Positions 10,650 through 22,278 of a stretch of 64,000 nucleotides of DNA are shown piece after piece. Positions within the stretch are counted from its first letter, which is position 1. Every line of letters begins with the position of its first letter. The notes beneath the pieces were generated by a model, which saw only the letters and a list, made by a program, of their open reading frames with translations, had not been told where the DNA came from and made no database searches. This DNA is from Azorinus chamasolen (lineage: Eukaryota; Mollusca; Bivalvia; Cardiida; Solecurtidae), in the NCBI GenBank assembly GCA_963576725.1, contig OY755240.1, positions 15,974,440-16,038,439 of the forward strand, read 5' to 3'. The position numbers were made by a program, and so were the translations under genes.

Positions 10650-11017
10650 TATTGACTGCGAGTTTACGGACATCTACCCATGTAAGAGGTGTGAAATAAG
10701 TGGGAAATAAAAATGATATTAAATCTGTCAGTGCCAGAAATTCCCAGGCATTAAAATTCTGCCATGAAATAATCAAAAACAAATAAGAAGATGAAATTTA
10801 CTGAGAGTGTCATATTATGTAAATAGCATGATTTGTTTTAATCGAAAGATGTTTGATGATAAGTTCAGAAGAATGCTATATCCATGACAATATTGATATG
10901 TCTTGACATAACTTACTTCATGACATCAGGTATAAACTTTATCCATGACATAAGCGGTAAAAAGTATTCAATTACTCAGTGTCACAGACAAGAGTTTTGC
11001 TCCAAGTTTTTCTTTTT
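10650..11017. other. Unique intron sequence
   Basis: No recognisable gene or repeat, apart from CATGACAT motifs recurring loosely at 10880-10950. Confidence 0.6.
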
Positions 11018-12749
11018 AGCTCACCAGAGCACAAAGTGCTCAAGGTGAGCTATTGTGATACCCCTGTGTCCGGCGTCCGTCGTCCGTCTGTCCGTCTGTC
11101 CGTCTGTCCGTCTGTCTGTCCGTCAACAATTTCAAACGACTTCTTCTCTGAAACCAACAGCCCAATTGTAACCAAACTTGGTCAGATACATACTGTGGGT
11201 GGGTGCTTCAAAAGTTGTTAAAAGATAGTGGGTGGGGCCATGGGTCTTGTTGCCATGGCAACCATACACAATATCTAGAAAAATCTTCTTCTCCAGAATG
11301 AATTGTCCGATTTGAATATAGTTTTCACCAAAATGTTTCTCAGTTGATAGACTTCAAAAGTTGTTAAAAGAATTTTGATCCGGCAAAAATCATGGCCGCC
11401 AGAGGGCGTGGTCATTTTTTCCATATATGGTAATATGGAATTTTCATAGGAAAATCTTTAAAAATCTTCTTCTCTGAAACTGTAAAGCCTAGACCTTTGA
11501 TATTTTGTTTGTAGCATGATCTTATGGTCCTCTACGAAGATTGTTAAAATTATGGCCCCTGGGCCAAAAATGGCCCTGCCCAAGGGCTTATCAGTTTTTC
11601 ATAGGAAAATCTTTAAAAATCTTCTTCACTGAAACTGTAAGGCCTAGACCTTTGATATTTGGTATGTAGTATGATCTTATGGTCCTCTACAAATATTGTT
11701 CAAATTATGACCCCCGGGCCAAAAATGGCCCCGCCCATGGGCTTATCAGTTTTTCATAGGAAAATCTTTAAAACTCTTCTTCTCTGAAGCTGTAAGGCCT
11801 AGACCTTCTATATTTGGTATGTAGTATGATCTTATGGTCCTCTACAAATATTGTTAAAATTATGACCCCCGGGCCAAAAATGGCCCCGCCCATGCGCTTA
11901 TCAGTTTTTCATAGGAAAATCTTTAAAACTCTTCTTTTCTGTAGCTGTAAGGCCTAGGCCTTTGATATTTAATATGTAGCATGATCTCATGGTCCTCTAC
12001 AAATATTGAACAAATTATTACCCCCGGGCCAAAAATGGGCCCGCCCAAGGGCTTATCAGTTTTTCATAGGAAATTCTTTAAAAATCTTCTTCTCTCAAAC
12101 TGTAAAGCCTAGACCTTTGATATTTGGTATGTAGCGTGATCTTATGGTCCTCTACAAATATTGTTCAAATTATGATCCCCATGCCAAAAATGGCCCCGCC
12201 CAAACGCTTATCAGTTTTTCATTGGAAATTCTTTAAAAATCTTCCTCTCTGAAACTGTAAGGCCTGGACCTTTGATATTTTGTATGTAGCATGATCTTAT
12301 GGTCCTCTACAAATATTGTTCAAATTATGACCCCGGGCCAAAAATGGCCCCGCCCAAGGGCTTATCAGTCTTTCATTGGAAAATCTTTAAAAATCTACTG
12401 AAACTGTAATGCCTAGACCATTGATATTTGGTATGACTAACATGATCTAATGGTCCTCTATAAATATGTAGCTGTGGCTTGTGGTCCTCTGCCAAGAATG
12501 TTTAACTTAAGACCCTGACCACTGGGCAAAACTTGGCCCTGCCTCAGGGCTTATCAATTTTTCATGGGAAAAATACGAAATATTATTTTCCTCTGAAACC
12601 ATAAGGCTTAGACCTTTAATTAATGGCATACTGCTTTGCCTTGTGGTTCTCTACCAAGGTTGTCCACATGATTTCTTGTGGTCAAAAATTGCCCCGCCCC
12701 TGGGGTTATCTCAGGTGAGCGCTTCAGGGCCTCATGGCCCTCTTGTTTT
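11018..12749 (+). mobile_element. HinH element (pearl/HINE-like)
   Basis: Opens AGCTCACCAGAGCACAAAG and folds back with GTGCTCAAGGTGAGCT. A CGTC/TGTC microsatellite follows at about 11070-11125, then 155-bp tandem units, then a subterminal GGTGAGCG and the small hairpin GGGCCTCATGGCCC before CTCTTGTTTT. No coding capacity. The plan matches bivalve pearl elements and Helentron-associated HINEs as I know them; assignment is by structure only. Confidence 0.75.
11441..12560 (+). repeat. 155-bp tandem units of HinH
   Basis: The segment TTTTCATAGGAAAATCTTTA recurs at 11441, 11596, 11751, 11906, 12061, 12216 and about 12370, a period of 155 (last step 154), with a diverged copy near 12558. Units are about 90 percent alike by eye. 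Confidence 0.93.
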
Positions 12750-12823
12750 GTAACTGTGGTGTCTAACCAGAAAACGGATATTTGACATTTGCAAGATCGA
12801 ACGTGAGATCGAACATATTTCTG

Positions 12824-13160
12824 CAGAAGCCCAGATAAGATTTGTAAATTAACCCTTTCCCTCATATGAACCTGTTTTTACGCATTTGCAAACAGAGTAG
12901 ACCCAGATCAGACGGCTCCTAGAGGAGCCGTCTGATCAGGGTCTGCTCTGTTTGCTAGTAAAATTTTAATACATGTAGTTCTGTTTCTTTGCTTTCTTAA
13001 ATGGATACAATGTTCCACCTTCAAGGTTTCATTGTAACTATTTTGTTCATGAATATTCAGTGGGTATTGAAATTTGAAATAAACATAGAACAGGGAAAGG
13101 GTTAATACATTTTCCAGAACAGCTTCTTTATTTTTCCACCAAACCCTATATTGCGACCAC
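12824..13160 (+). mobile_element. PalC left half, split by PalA1
   Basis: GCCCAGATAAGATTTGTAAA, then PalA1, then TACATTTTCC and the arm CACCAAACCCTATATTGCG. The right arm is missing; at about 13160 it passes into PalD sequence. Confidence 0.75.
12849..13105 (+). mobile_element. PalA1 element, intact, TTAA duplication
   Basis: TTAA-CCCTTTCC to GGAAAGGG-TTAA, apex CCTAGAGG. The host PalC consensus has a single TTAA here, so TTAA is the target duplication. Contains ATTCAGTGGGTATTGAAATT and AAACATAGAACAGGG, hallmarks of A1. Confidence 0.95.
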
Positions 13161-13161
13161 T

Positions 13162-13275
13162 CTGCAGAGTCATCTTTTTGTGATTACTTTCCCCATGCAT
13201 TAAGCAGCCACCTGGCTTAAAGATCGATAATAATAATAATTCGAATTCTAGTGATCGAATAATCGAGATTTTACT
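13162..13275. mobile_element. PalD right half
   Basis: From the CATGCATTAAGCAGCCACC arm to AATCGAGATTTTACTG before TA. Directly fused to half a PalC. Confidence 0.75.
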
Positions 13276-13279
13276 GTAT

Positions 13280-13409
13280 ATATTTCCATAAGCAAACAGA
13301 GAAGACCCTAGATCAGGTGGCTAAGACGTGAAGGAGCCATCTGATCTAGGTCTTCTCTGTTTGCAAAGGTACCAAAATGCATCTTTATTTGTAAAAGGGG
13401 TTAGATTGT
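13280..13409 (-). mobile_element. PalA hairpin with short flanks
   Basis: CATAAGCAAACAGAGAAGACC and its partner enclose a non-palindromic loop (CTAAGACGTGAAG) in place of the usual apex. Confidence 0.75.
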
Positions 13410-13978
13410 AAAGCGGCTTTTTTTCTTCAAAACTACATGATATTTTTGCTGGTTGTGAGGGTAAAAGGGGCAAGCATTCTTAACACATAAGTTTACATAC
13501 ATTCAGATGTTTTGGAATGTTCGAGTCTTGGGGGGAATGTCGTATGTGATTACATAACCTTCGCATTTCATCAGGACTGTAGCAGGGAGATTCTTGTGGG
13601 TTGGGGTAAGACGATCTCCGCATGCTGCTTTGGCATGGAGAATAGGACTGAAGAGGAAGGGATTTTGTTAGAGGCTTCTCTGACTAGGACAGACAAGCGG
13701 TATGCTTAAAAGTGCATGAAGCAAAGCTGGGATAATGAAGGCATGCAGTGATAATAATTGGTCTACGATCTTCACTGAATAACAAATGACAAAGCTAATG
13801 CTTGCTAGAGTTCAGAGATTGCAGGTTCCAGGCCGAGTCGTTAGCGACCTGAAATGTCATCAGAGGCTGTAATGTCAACGGGATTAAATTTTTCCGAGGG
13901 TTTTCCGGACAATTATGTAAAGCTTATAAAGCAATGTTCTGATCAGTAGGAGACTACCGTGCAATCAGCTATTTGTAT
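13410..13978. other. Unique intron sequence
   Basis: Contains a 65-codon open frame (13512-13709, +) with no recognisable motif. Nothing else seen. 14247-14713 is similar, without features. Confidence 0.6.
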
Positions 13979-14207
13979 TTAATCCTTTACCTCATGAATA
14001 TTCATGTAGGAAATAATGACACCTTGAATATTTATTAGCTGATTTTTATGCGCAAGGTGGATCCTTGTAGACATAGAAACGTATTTATCAAATTCTTTTA
14101 GCAAACAGAGCAGACCCTGATCAGACGGCTCCTCTAGGAGCCGTCTGATCTGGGTCTACTCTGTTTGCAGATGCATGAAAACACGTTTATATGAGGGAAA
14201 GGGTTAA
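13979..14207 (-). mobile_element. PalA element, A2 left and A1 right
   Basis: Left end is A2-like (CATGAATATTCATG), right end A1-like (AAACACGTTTATATGAGGG). Perfect hairpin with apex CCTCTAGG; TTAA at both ends. Confidence 0.9.
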
Positions 14208-14246
14208 GGAGGCGTAGAAAGGCGTATTTATGGAGGAAAGGGTTAA
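14208..14246 (-). mobile_element. PalA2/PalB right-end fragment
   Basis: GGCGTAGAAAGGCGTATTTA then GGAAAGGGTTAA, abutting the preceding element. Confidence 0.7.
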
Positions 14247-14713
14247 ATATCAGGAAATGGAATTGATCATCATGGTCATGTCTCTAGATTTTTACCTAGC
14301 AATGAATGCTCGTTTGTTTGTTTCTGCTGAAGAGACCTCATCCATTTGATCATGAATGATTTTCATCATTACCCCTTATCAATGTAAAAAAAAAATCTGA
14401 AGAGGTCTACAGTAAAGTCTAATCATTTGCTCTTTAGAAACCAATGTTATGAATGTGATTTCCACTTCTTGGTATCCCATCATAGGTTTTTAACGATTTC
14501 GCGAAAGCATAGTCGAGTTAAATGTCGATGTTCATCTTGACTTGCAGTCTAGATTTCATTTTTTTATGCATCGAATGGAGTAGCTAGTAACTATGGAAAT
14601 TCATTTCCTCTCATTGTATGTTTTAAATTATCTGGTTATTGTGTCTTATAAATGTATTTTCGAAATGTTATTCATTTGATATATTATGATAAGTGGATCC
14701 CCAGTCCACCTTG

Positions 14714-14950
14714 TTAACCCTTCGCTTGCTATTCGCGTCAATATACCTACCTGTAAATAGTGAAGACCCAGATGAGACAGCTCCTCATCAGGGTCTGCAC
14801 TATTTACAAATTGATTTTGCAACCAGTGCACTCCACAGCAGTGATTGCACAGCGAAATACTTGTATACAGTGAAGATATATGTAATTATACAACAGGGCA
14901 TAGGTAAAGAAGGAGAAATGTATTTTAAAATTCAGCAAGAGAAGGGTTAA
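14714..14950 (+). mobile_element. PalE element, one inner arm deleted
   Basis: TTAACCCTTCGC to GAAGGGTTAA. Outer arm AAATAGTGAAGACCCAGATG is intact but the core reads GACAGCTCCTCATCAGGG, so the GGAGCTGTC side is missing. Confidence 0.9.
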
Positions 14951-15138
14951 CATGCTATATACCTTTGTTTCTATAACCAATTATTTCTCCATTTTGCTGA
15001 TGAAGTGAAAGTTTGCATAGGACATTTTCTAGATCAGGTTTGCAGAGCTGCAGAAAAGAGAGGAGTATGGCACGTCATTTGTACATTATTCTCGAACGAG
15101 AACTTAGATTCTCAATATGTCAAGTGTACAATGAATCT

Positions 15139-15172
15139 GAAAACCTGTGATCTCATTCGAGGTCACAGGTTT
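15139..15172. other. Small unique hairpin
   Basis: GAAAACCTGTGATCTCATTC pairs with GAGGTCACAGGTTT. Not related to the Pal families seen here. Confidence 0.6.
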
Positions 15173-15311
15173 CTGTCGAGATTCTAGGTTCTTTCTTTTT
15201 TTTTCTAGATCTTAGGTTATCATACATGGTCCAAGGCTTCTCACATGCAAACCGTCATGTTTATTAGACTTATTTTTTGGTGTGACTTTTCATTACATAA
15301 CATCTTTTTAT

Positions 15312-15697
15312 TGAACCAGTATGTTCTCATGAGTATTCATGTAAGAAATAATGACATGGATATTTACTAGCTGAATTTTTAAAATGGCTTAACCCATTAC
15401 CTCATATGCTATTTTTAGACTCAACCTCTTTGAATAAATCTACCGAAAAGGAGCATTTTCTAACAAAAAGGAAACTATTAGAAATGTGTAGTATTGAAAG
15501 CATTGTGATAAATAAAGCATTTGCTCACAATGGTTTCAAACAGTGAGTTTTACAGAGGTGTCAAAAGGCGTTGATATGAGTGAATGGGATAATGTACACA
15601 TGAAGTTTTGGTATTGCTAGAAACTGTAGAGTCAAATCTATAATGTATTGCAATTTCAAAGCACTCTGAACAAACAGCTCTTGTAGGATTTTGTCAC
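15312..15697 (-). mobile_element. PalA2 copy split by PalB
   Basis: Left: ATGAGTATTCATGTAAG; right: TACACATGAAGTTTTGG and a degenerate core ending AACAGCTCTTGTAGG. Confidence 0.65.
15389..15592 (-). mobile_element. PalB element, TTAA/ATAA flanks
   Basis: TTAA-CCCATTACC to GAATGGG-ATAA. The PalA2 consensus at the site is GGCATAATG, so ATAA is the likely original target. One side of the apex is deleted. Confidence 0.85.
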
Positions 15698-16072
15698 AAC
15701 ATTAAAGGGTTTTCTAGAGAAATAAAGGATGTACAGTTGAACTTTGATATCGCGAACTTGGATAACTCAAACTTCGGGATAACATCAAAATAGATATTCA
15801 GTCCCTCCAAAATTTACAATACAGAGTACTACATAGATCTAGAAACACATGTGACAGCTCAATGTAGGTCTAAAGTAATGCTGAAAGCTCCTACTTTAGA
15901 ACTGCATTAAGCTGTCAAGTTGAGAAATTGTTCAGATTGGAAATCAGATAACTCGAACCTGTGTTATCTCCAAGTAATTTGTATGGTCCCTTGAAGTTCG
16001 AGATATCGAGGTTCAACTGTATTCTTAAAAATGTTTTGATTTACGCATCTTATATAATTATCTGGACCTGGA
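15695..16072 (-). mobile_element. PalC right half split by a Tigger-like element
   Basis: Left part GTCACAACATTAAAGGG...GAGAAATAAAGG; right part TTCTTAAAAATGTTTTGATT to TTATCTGGACCT. Confidence 0.75.
15734..16019. mobile_element. Tigger/pogo-like MITE, TA duplication
   Basis: Ends CAGTTGAACTTTGATATCGC and GAGATATCGAGGTTCAACTG, flanked by TA on both sides. This is the classic pogo/Tigger terminal sequence. Internal PalD-like AAAGCTCC and GCATTAAGC segments survive without the palindrome. 286 bp, no open frame. Confidence 0.9.
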
Positions 16073-16849
16073 TATGTATTGTAGCGTACCAGCTGCTTAG
16101 AAGATGTTTCATAACTTTGCCTAATTTGTTCCAAACTGTCTGTTCTTTTGCATTTTGTTCAATTTCCAGTAATTACATGACCATTTTCTTGTAAATTTAC
16201 ATGTTTTTTCTGCAGCTGAACATCGTAGATGGTAAATAATTTCACTTCAATAACTCCTGGAAAACGCATCATTCTGGTATTATCACGCATGTTACTTTGG
16301 ATGGAAAATTATCTAAAGATAGTTTGTTTTGACTTCTGGAATGTGGTCCGTGCCAAAGTTTGGTATGGTTTTTGTCGAGTTTTTCCTTCAAGATGCTTTC
16401 ATGATTACAGGCATTTTGGGTAATCCTGCGGCACTATTCTGAAATTCCCTATTTATCTTCATTTCACGGAGATCTGACCGTGTATTCTTCACTTTATGAA
16501 ATGCAATTTATCATTTGCAGTGGCAAGAGGGGTTCCAGGGAGACTTAACGAACCGTGTTCAACTGTTTGCGTGATTTTCCATTTGCAGCCAGCTCTGGTG
16601 TAAAATGCGGTATAACCATGATCTGAAAAAAAACTCTGGGGTTTCTGCGATTTAATTGACACGGGTTAGGGTTAGAGGTGAAGAAACACAGGATTAATAT
16701 GAAACTGGCTTGTTAATATGTTTTTCTCGAAGAGTTATATGATGATGGGGTTATCTGAATTTTCACGCAGTTTTGGTTTTGTCATTATTCAGTATGGTGG
16801 CCAATTATTTCTGTCACAGAATTCACTTCTCATGTACAGTAGAACGTCT
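16073..16849. other. Unique intron sequence
   Basis: No repeat family recognised; short frames only. Local composition is T-rich. Confidence 0.6.
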
Positions 16850-17259
16850 TTAACCCTTTACCTGATGAATATTCATATAAGAAATAATGACATCATGAAT
16901 GTTAATTAGATTATTTTATTATAATGGCACAATCATGAACACAAGAAATTTTGGTCAGCCATTGCAGAAATTGTAAGATCTGGGTCCATGCTTATAAAGC
17001 TTTTTAGTTGAGTCTGAGTTTGTTCTCAAGCTTTTGATTGGTCAGATTTGAGCCAAAGGCTCAAATCTGACCAATCGAAAAATTGAGAACGAACCCAGAC
17101 TCAACAAAAAAGTTTTATAAGCATGGATACAGATCTGTATAGATCTGTAAACAATGAGAGCAGACTCTGAACAGATTGCCCATACAGGAGCCGTCTGTTC
17201 TGGGTGTACAACTTTTGCAAATGTTTTGATAAAGGCGTATCTATGGAGTAACGGGTTAA
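16850..17259 (-). mobile_element. PalA2 copy split by PalG
   Basis: TTAACCCTTTACC to ACGGGTTAA. Interrupted next to its AGATCT motif; core arms partly decayed. Confidence 0.8.
16977..17136. mobile_element. PalG palindrome
   Basis: Nearly perfect inverted repeat of about 70 bp per arm: TCCATGCTTATAAAGC on the left, TTATAAGCATGGA on the right, centre GAGCCAAAGGCTC. Virtually no loop, so it would form a long cruciform or RNA hairpin. Confidence 0.9.
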
Positions 17260-17440
17260 TCCTTTACCAAATAAATATTCCCGTCATCGAAAATGACATC
17301 AATATTTGTTGGCTGAATAATTTTCAATGTGTATAAACATACTAGGATGTTTTAGCGATGGCAGAAACTTATATAATAGAATCCGATGTACTTGATTCTA
17401 TAAGCCAACAGAGTAGACCCCAATCAGTTTGTGTTATTAA
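17256..17440 (-). mobile_element. PalA2 copy, 3' truncated
   Basis: Shares TTAA with the preceding element and stops in the left hairpin arm at AGTAGACCCCAATCAG. Confidence 0.7.
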
Positions 17441-17446
17441 TCTCCT

Positions 17447-17722
17447 AACGCTTTACTCCATAAATACGCCTTTTTATATGCCATTGCAAACAGTAGACCT
17501 AGATCAGACAGCTCCTGTAGGAGCCGTCTGATCAGGGTCTGCTCTGTTTGCTTATGAAATGATCATAGACTTGCCTTAAAACTTGCATTTTCTACCAATA
17601 GCAAAACTTCATAATGAACATACATGTACATGTATGTCATTATAAAAAATCTGCTAATTAATATTCATGATGTCATTATTTCTTACATGAATATTGAAAG
17701 TTTTTGCAGGAAAGTGTTACTT
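17447..17722 (+). mobile_element. PalA2 copy
   Basis: Left arm slightly shortened (GCAAACAGTAGACC), apex CCTGTAGG. The right half contains ACATACATGTACATGTATGT, a separate perfect palindrome at about 17618. Confidence 0.85.
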
Positions 17723-18117
17723 ACTGTACAAAGAGTAGTATTGTTTGGGCATTTTCGTTCCTAATGACATGGACAGAGTGGGGGCGTAGTCTTGCTGAAT
17801 TGTCAACTCCAATGAAATTTGAGCACTTATAATACCACTTAAGCTCATTAATGGCCAATTATTATGGTGCCACATTAGACCAGGATTACCCACTGTTCCT
17901 ACATATTCGGTCCTAACCCAATTATATCCATTTAGAAGCGATTTTTTGCCAGGCAAATATTATTTCAGTGTCCTAAACCTCAGCCCAAACTAATCCTTTG
18001 ACAAAACGCTTGGACAAGCTAACCATTCTGTAAGCTTATGGACTACAAGTGGTATATCTTTATACTTCTAAACCTTCTGTTCGCTGTGAAATAGTATTGC
18101 ATAATGATGTGTAACCT

Positions 18118-18620
18118 ATGCCCTGTTGCATATTCATATAAGAAATAAAGACATTAACCCTTCGCTTGCTATTCACGTCAATATACCTACCTGTAAATAG
18201 TGAAGAACCAGATGAGACAGCTCCTGCAGGAGCTGTCTCATCAGGGTCTGCACTATTTACAAGTTGATTGTGCAACCAGTGCACTCCACAGCAGTGATTG
18301 TTCAGCGAAATACTTGTACACAGTGAAGATATATATGTAATTATACAACAGGGAATGGGTAAAGAAGGAGAAATGTATTTTAAAATTCAGCAAGAGAAGG
18401 GTTAATATTTATTAGCTAAATGTTTGTAAACCAATTATGTACACATGGAATTTTGGTATCAGTAGATTGGTAGTATTTTGGTTGTAGAGCAGGGTCTAAT
18501 ATAAGCCCATAAGCAAAAGGAGTAAACCTTGATCAGACAGCCCCTAAAGGGGCCATTTGATTGATCTGGGTCTACCCTGTTTGCAAAGACAAAGGGGGGT
18601 ATTCTTGGGCCTTTGGCTTA
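18118..18620 (-). mobile_element. PalA2 copy split by PalE
   Basis: Left TATTCATATAAGAAATAAAG, right TATTTATTAGC and hairpin with apex CCTAAAGG; right arm has a duplicated GATT. Confidence 0.8.
18154..18405 (+). mobile_element. PalE element, intact
   Basis: TTAACCCTTCGCTTGC to AGAGAAGGG-TTAA. Full hairpin with centre CAGCTCCTGCAGGAGCTG (PstI-like apex). Confidence 0.93.
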
Positions 18621-18837
18621 TAGTAGTCATTCTTTGGCCTTTTGTCTCTGAAAATGGGTGAGCTGAATCTCTAAATATATCAAATTCCCTTTATGGCATG
18701 TTTTTGTTACAGTAAGTTGCACTAGTGCTGGTCCGTCCCTGGAAATGCTATATATTTCTAAGTCCAGACATTTTGACACAAAGTGAATAAATTGATGTAC
18801 CGGGTATTACCGTAACTTTTTCAGTGCAGGAAAAGAG

Positions 18838-18975
18838 TCCTTTGCAAACCGTGTAGACCCAGATGAGAGGGCTCCTCTCGTCAGGGTTTTCACTGTTTGT
18901 CATGTTACACTTTCCTTTAAGACAAATCTGAATATTTGCGGTAAACTTGACTTGTTAAAATTCAGCTTTGAAAGC
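18838..18975 (+). mobile_element. PalF fragment
   Basis: TTTGCAAACCGTGTAGACCC and TCACTGTTTGTCATGTTACA; apex shortened to GGGCTCCTCTCGTC. Confidence 0.7.
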
Positions 18976-19009
18976 ATTGACTTTGGTCAATAAAGTTATA
19001 TAATAAAAC

Positions 19010-19061
19010 TGGATGTCACAGTAATAGATGTCACAGTAATAGATGTCACAGTAATAGATGT
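19010..19061 (+). repeat. 15-bp direct repeats
   Basis: About three tandem copies of ATGTCACAGTAATAG. Confidence 0.85.
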
Positions 19062-19136
19062 GTTATTTAGAATTTTCTGTGTGACATTGTGCCATTAAGG
19101 AGATGAACTTTGGTATTAAAACTTAACAGCGGTTAA

Positions 19137-19430
19137 TTAACCCTGTACTCCATAAATACAAACAGCAGAGCTCCAGATAAGATGCATAAAGTAATACATT
19201 TTCAAGAATAATTCCTTTGTTTCTCCACCGATCCCTATGTTGTGACCACTCTTTAGAATCGTCTCTTCGAGACGATTCTAAAGAGTGGTCACAACATAGG
19301 GTTTGGTGGGAGAAATAACGATTTAATATTTGAGTACGCATCTGTAGCTCTGAACAGGGTAGACTCGGATAAGTCTTCTAATCGGAGTGTATGTTGTTTG
19401 AAAATGCCAGTACATTTGCTTTCTGTATTA
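19137..19430 (+). mobile_element. PalA copy split by PalC
   Basis: TTAACCCTGTACTCC start; the host hairpin arm is broken by PalC and the rest of the core is decayed. Confidence 0.7.
19166..19352 (+). mobile_element. PalC element with AACAG flanks
   Basis: CAGAGCTCCAGATAAGATGC to CGCATCTGTAGCTCTG. AACAG lies directly on both sides; the PalA consensus has one AAACAGAGTAG at this point, which supports a short target duplication of 5 bp or so. Confidence 0.88.
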
Positions 19431-19673
19431 ACCCTAACCTGTTCAATATTTATGTAGGAAATGATATTATGAATATTAATTAGATTATTTGTTTTAATGG
19501 CATAATGAACACTGGAAATGTTAGCTTAGACAGAAACTTTAGAATCAGATCTATATTATACCAAATGTAAACAGAGCAGACTCTGATCAGAAGGCTCCTA
19601 TAGGAGCCATCTGATCTGGGTCTACTCTTTTTGCAAATATGTGAAAAGGCATTTATATGAAGGAAAAGGTTAA
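19428..19673 (-). mobile_element. PalA2 copy
   Basis: TTAACCCTAACC to AAAAGGTTAA. Good hairpin, apex CCTATAGG, arms differ at the CGG/AAGG position. Confidence 0.85.
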
Positions 19674-20654
19674 TGTATTTTGATTGGATATATGTACATG
19701 AGGTAAGCTTTAGGTTTCATTGCTATAGTCATATGGTATTCCAGTAGAAAGTCACTGGCAACGAAGTCTTCAGATCGGGTGATAACATTGCTGTTTCTTG
19801 GGAACATGTTCGACAATTTGATTTTGCCATTAATAATTAGGCAAGTCTCTATTACCTGTAGCATGCTTGCTCAGGACCAATTAATTAAGACTTTAAATTA
19901 GTTTTGACCCAGATGAGACACGGGGAAAGTTGGAATCTCATCATAGTATTAGAAATTGATTGCGTTAATGGTGAAAGAAGTTGTGCAATTGAGATTTCAA
20001 TCAGATGACCGTCTTCTTTGCGGACAATTTACTCCGCGCGCTAAAGGTGAAGGTACATTAACTGGTTCCGAGGATGAAAGCCATTACAGCCGTCACAGAA
20101 AAAAAGATGAAATGTGACAGTTATTGAATAAATGTCGTTAGTTGTCGTCCACCATTTTTATGTGATGCAATTTTCCCTGTATAATCTTGGATGTGTGTCT
20201 CATTAACTAGGTTTCGATTTTCTGTTTTTCCATTTCTCATGAAGAGACTGAAGATCTGATCAGCTCCACTATTGATAAAACTGTCCAACCTAATACATAC
20301 ACACACACATTGAAAACCCATCCATCAGGCCCGAAATTAAATCGTGGATTTGGCAAAGCCAAATTAAATATCGTTTTATCATTTTTCCAATAAGGCTGTG
20401 TGCGAAGATATGCGACTACTGCTGTGTTTACTCTCGTTCGACTTGTTTGTAAGTTACACTATCGCGGAAATGTCGACTCTGAAGTCCAAAATTCCTCCTG
20501 CGCTTGGGAGATAATGCTTAAAACAGCTACGCTGATGTATACAAAGAAGCTTAGAGGAAGGCCATATTTAATTATGGGCCATGTCATCAGATCAATACAC
20601 AGGCATTACCCCTGGTCAAGTGGTGGCCAGTGTGACCACATGCACATTTATCCA
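19674..20654. other. Unique intron sequence
   Basis: Nearly 1 kb free of Pal elements apart from a PalN-like CCCAGATGAGACACGGGG at about 19909 and a short CA run near 20300. An 85-codon frame at 20400-20657 (+) has no recognisable product. Confidence 0.6.
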
Positions 20655-20978
20655 TAGTCCCATTCCCTCATAGGCTATATTTAGACCCAACCTCTTTGGA
20701 TAAATCAACTGAAAAGGAGCATTTACTAGAGAAAAGGAAAATTTTAGATTTGTGTAGGTTTGAAATCATTGCGATAGATATACATGTAGCAATTGCTCCT
20801 ATGGAGCAAATGGAGGGCTTGGTGCAAAACTATTGTAACTCCCTCACTTTGTGAAGGAGTTACAATAGTTTTGCACCAAGCCCTCGAAATGCTCTATTTA
20901 TCACAGTGGTTCCAAAAAATGCCCTTTATAGGGTTGTCAAAAGATGTCAAAATGCGTCTATATGAGGGAAATTGTTAA
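20655..20978 (-). mobile_element. PalB copy split by PalP
   Basis: CCCATTCCCTCATAGGC start; the insertion lies just past the apex, between GGAGCAAATG and AAATGCTC. Confidence 0.85.
20813..20885. mobile_element. PalP palindrome
   Basis: Arms of about 32 bp, GAGGGCTTGGTGCAAAACTA and complement, meeting at CCCTCACTTTGTGAAGG. Flanks AAAT-G and G-AAAT suggest a 4-bp target duplication. Confidence 0.88.
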
Positions 20979-21039
20979 GGACTTCATACTTCAAGCCCCG
21001 TTGATAAACGAAATAGTGATGAATGGGTATAATTATCCT

Positions 21040-21671
21040 GCTTTTTCTCAACAATAATCATGGAATTAGATCAGACATGCAATTAGCTAAAACATTCTCA
21101 TAACATAATTTTTCGCCATTGGAAGAAAAGTAGAATCATTTTTATTTAATTCTGTAAGCAAACAGAACAGACCCTGATCAGAGGTCTCCTGTAGGAGCTG
21201 TCTGATCAAGATCTGTTATTTGCTTATCCCTTTCCTCCATAAATACACCTTTCTACGCCTCTGTAAAAGTCACCTGTTGAAACCATTGTGATAAATAGAG
21301 CATTTGCTCCTATTGGAGCAAAATTAATGCTCTATTTATTACAGTGGTTTCAAACTACAAAATTCAAACATTTTCCTTTTCTCTAGTTAATGCTCCTTTT
21401 GGGTAGATTTGTTCAATGAGGTTGGGTCTAAAAATAGCTTATGGGGGAATAGGTTAATTCTGTAAGCAAACAGAACAGACCCTGATCAGAGGTCTCCTGT
21501 AGAAGCTGTCTGATGAAGGTGTATTATTTGCTAGATGACGTGATATATTACATACAGTTATGCCCTTGTTCCTAATGCCCTTGTTCCTAATGCCCTTATA
21601 AAAATGCAGCTAATTGATATTCTATGATGTCATTATTTCTTAACATGAATAATCATCAGGGAAACTATTAA
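21040..21671. mobile_element. PalA2 fold-back copy split by PalB
   Basis: Left half is the reverse of the right half. A core segment of about 70 bp (GTAAGCAAACAGAACAGACC onward) is present twice, at about 21155 and 21462, on both sides of the nested PalB. TGCCCTTGTTCCTAA is also repeated at about 21570. Confidence 0.75.
21224..21457 (+). mobile_element. PalB element
   Basis: TTAT-CCCTTTCCTCC to AATAGG-TTAA. The right arm has AAATTAA inserted near the apex. Confidence 0.88.
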
Positions 21672-22278
21672 GATTGGTTTCAATGCTCTAATTATACCTG
21701 CCTTTTTACATGCATTATCAATTATCCATCATGGGGCGATAATGTAATTAGATTGGTCCCTCTTAAAGTGTAGGTATGCATTTTATGTGTGCAATTGTAA
21801 GCAATACACACCTGTGTCTATATAAGACTGTCTGTTGCCATCCCCTTGTTTCAAATGCATTGAGCTGCATTCATGCTAAAGAGAAGTTCATTTATTTAAG
21901 CAGGGCTTTACGGTTGGTAAGGAAGTGAACAGAGCAGAGATTTATAAGGGGTGCAAACATGATTGAGTACCTAGGTTGGAGAAGAATGCTTGCTGGCAGT
22001 AATGAGTCATCCATTTTGAATGTTTAAATCTTAATTTGTTCATGAACCAGACATTTCATTGAAGGCCGAAGCAGTGATTAAATGGAGAGAGGTTTTAACA
22101 ATCACATTTTAATTTAATCATGAAGGCATTTGTTACAGGAATAGTGTATGAATGCTTCCAGAGATCTCCCTTGTGCAACACCAGCGAAACTATTAGACAT
22201 GTTTTGACACTATGTTTGTTACATGAATTTAAACTCTTTGTGAGCTACATGTAGCAGCTAAACCTCATTTTCCTATGC
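21672..22278. other. Unique intron sequence
   Basis: No gene or repeat recognised. Confidence 0.6.

Noticed and set aside
16985..17127. Possible bidirectional terminator or structured RNA gene
   Set aside because: A second copy (29280-29490) with the same edges shows it is a mobile palindrome.
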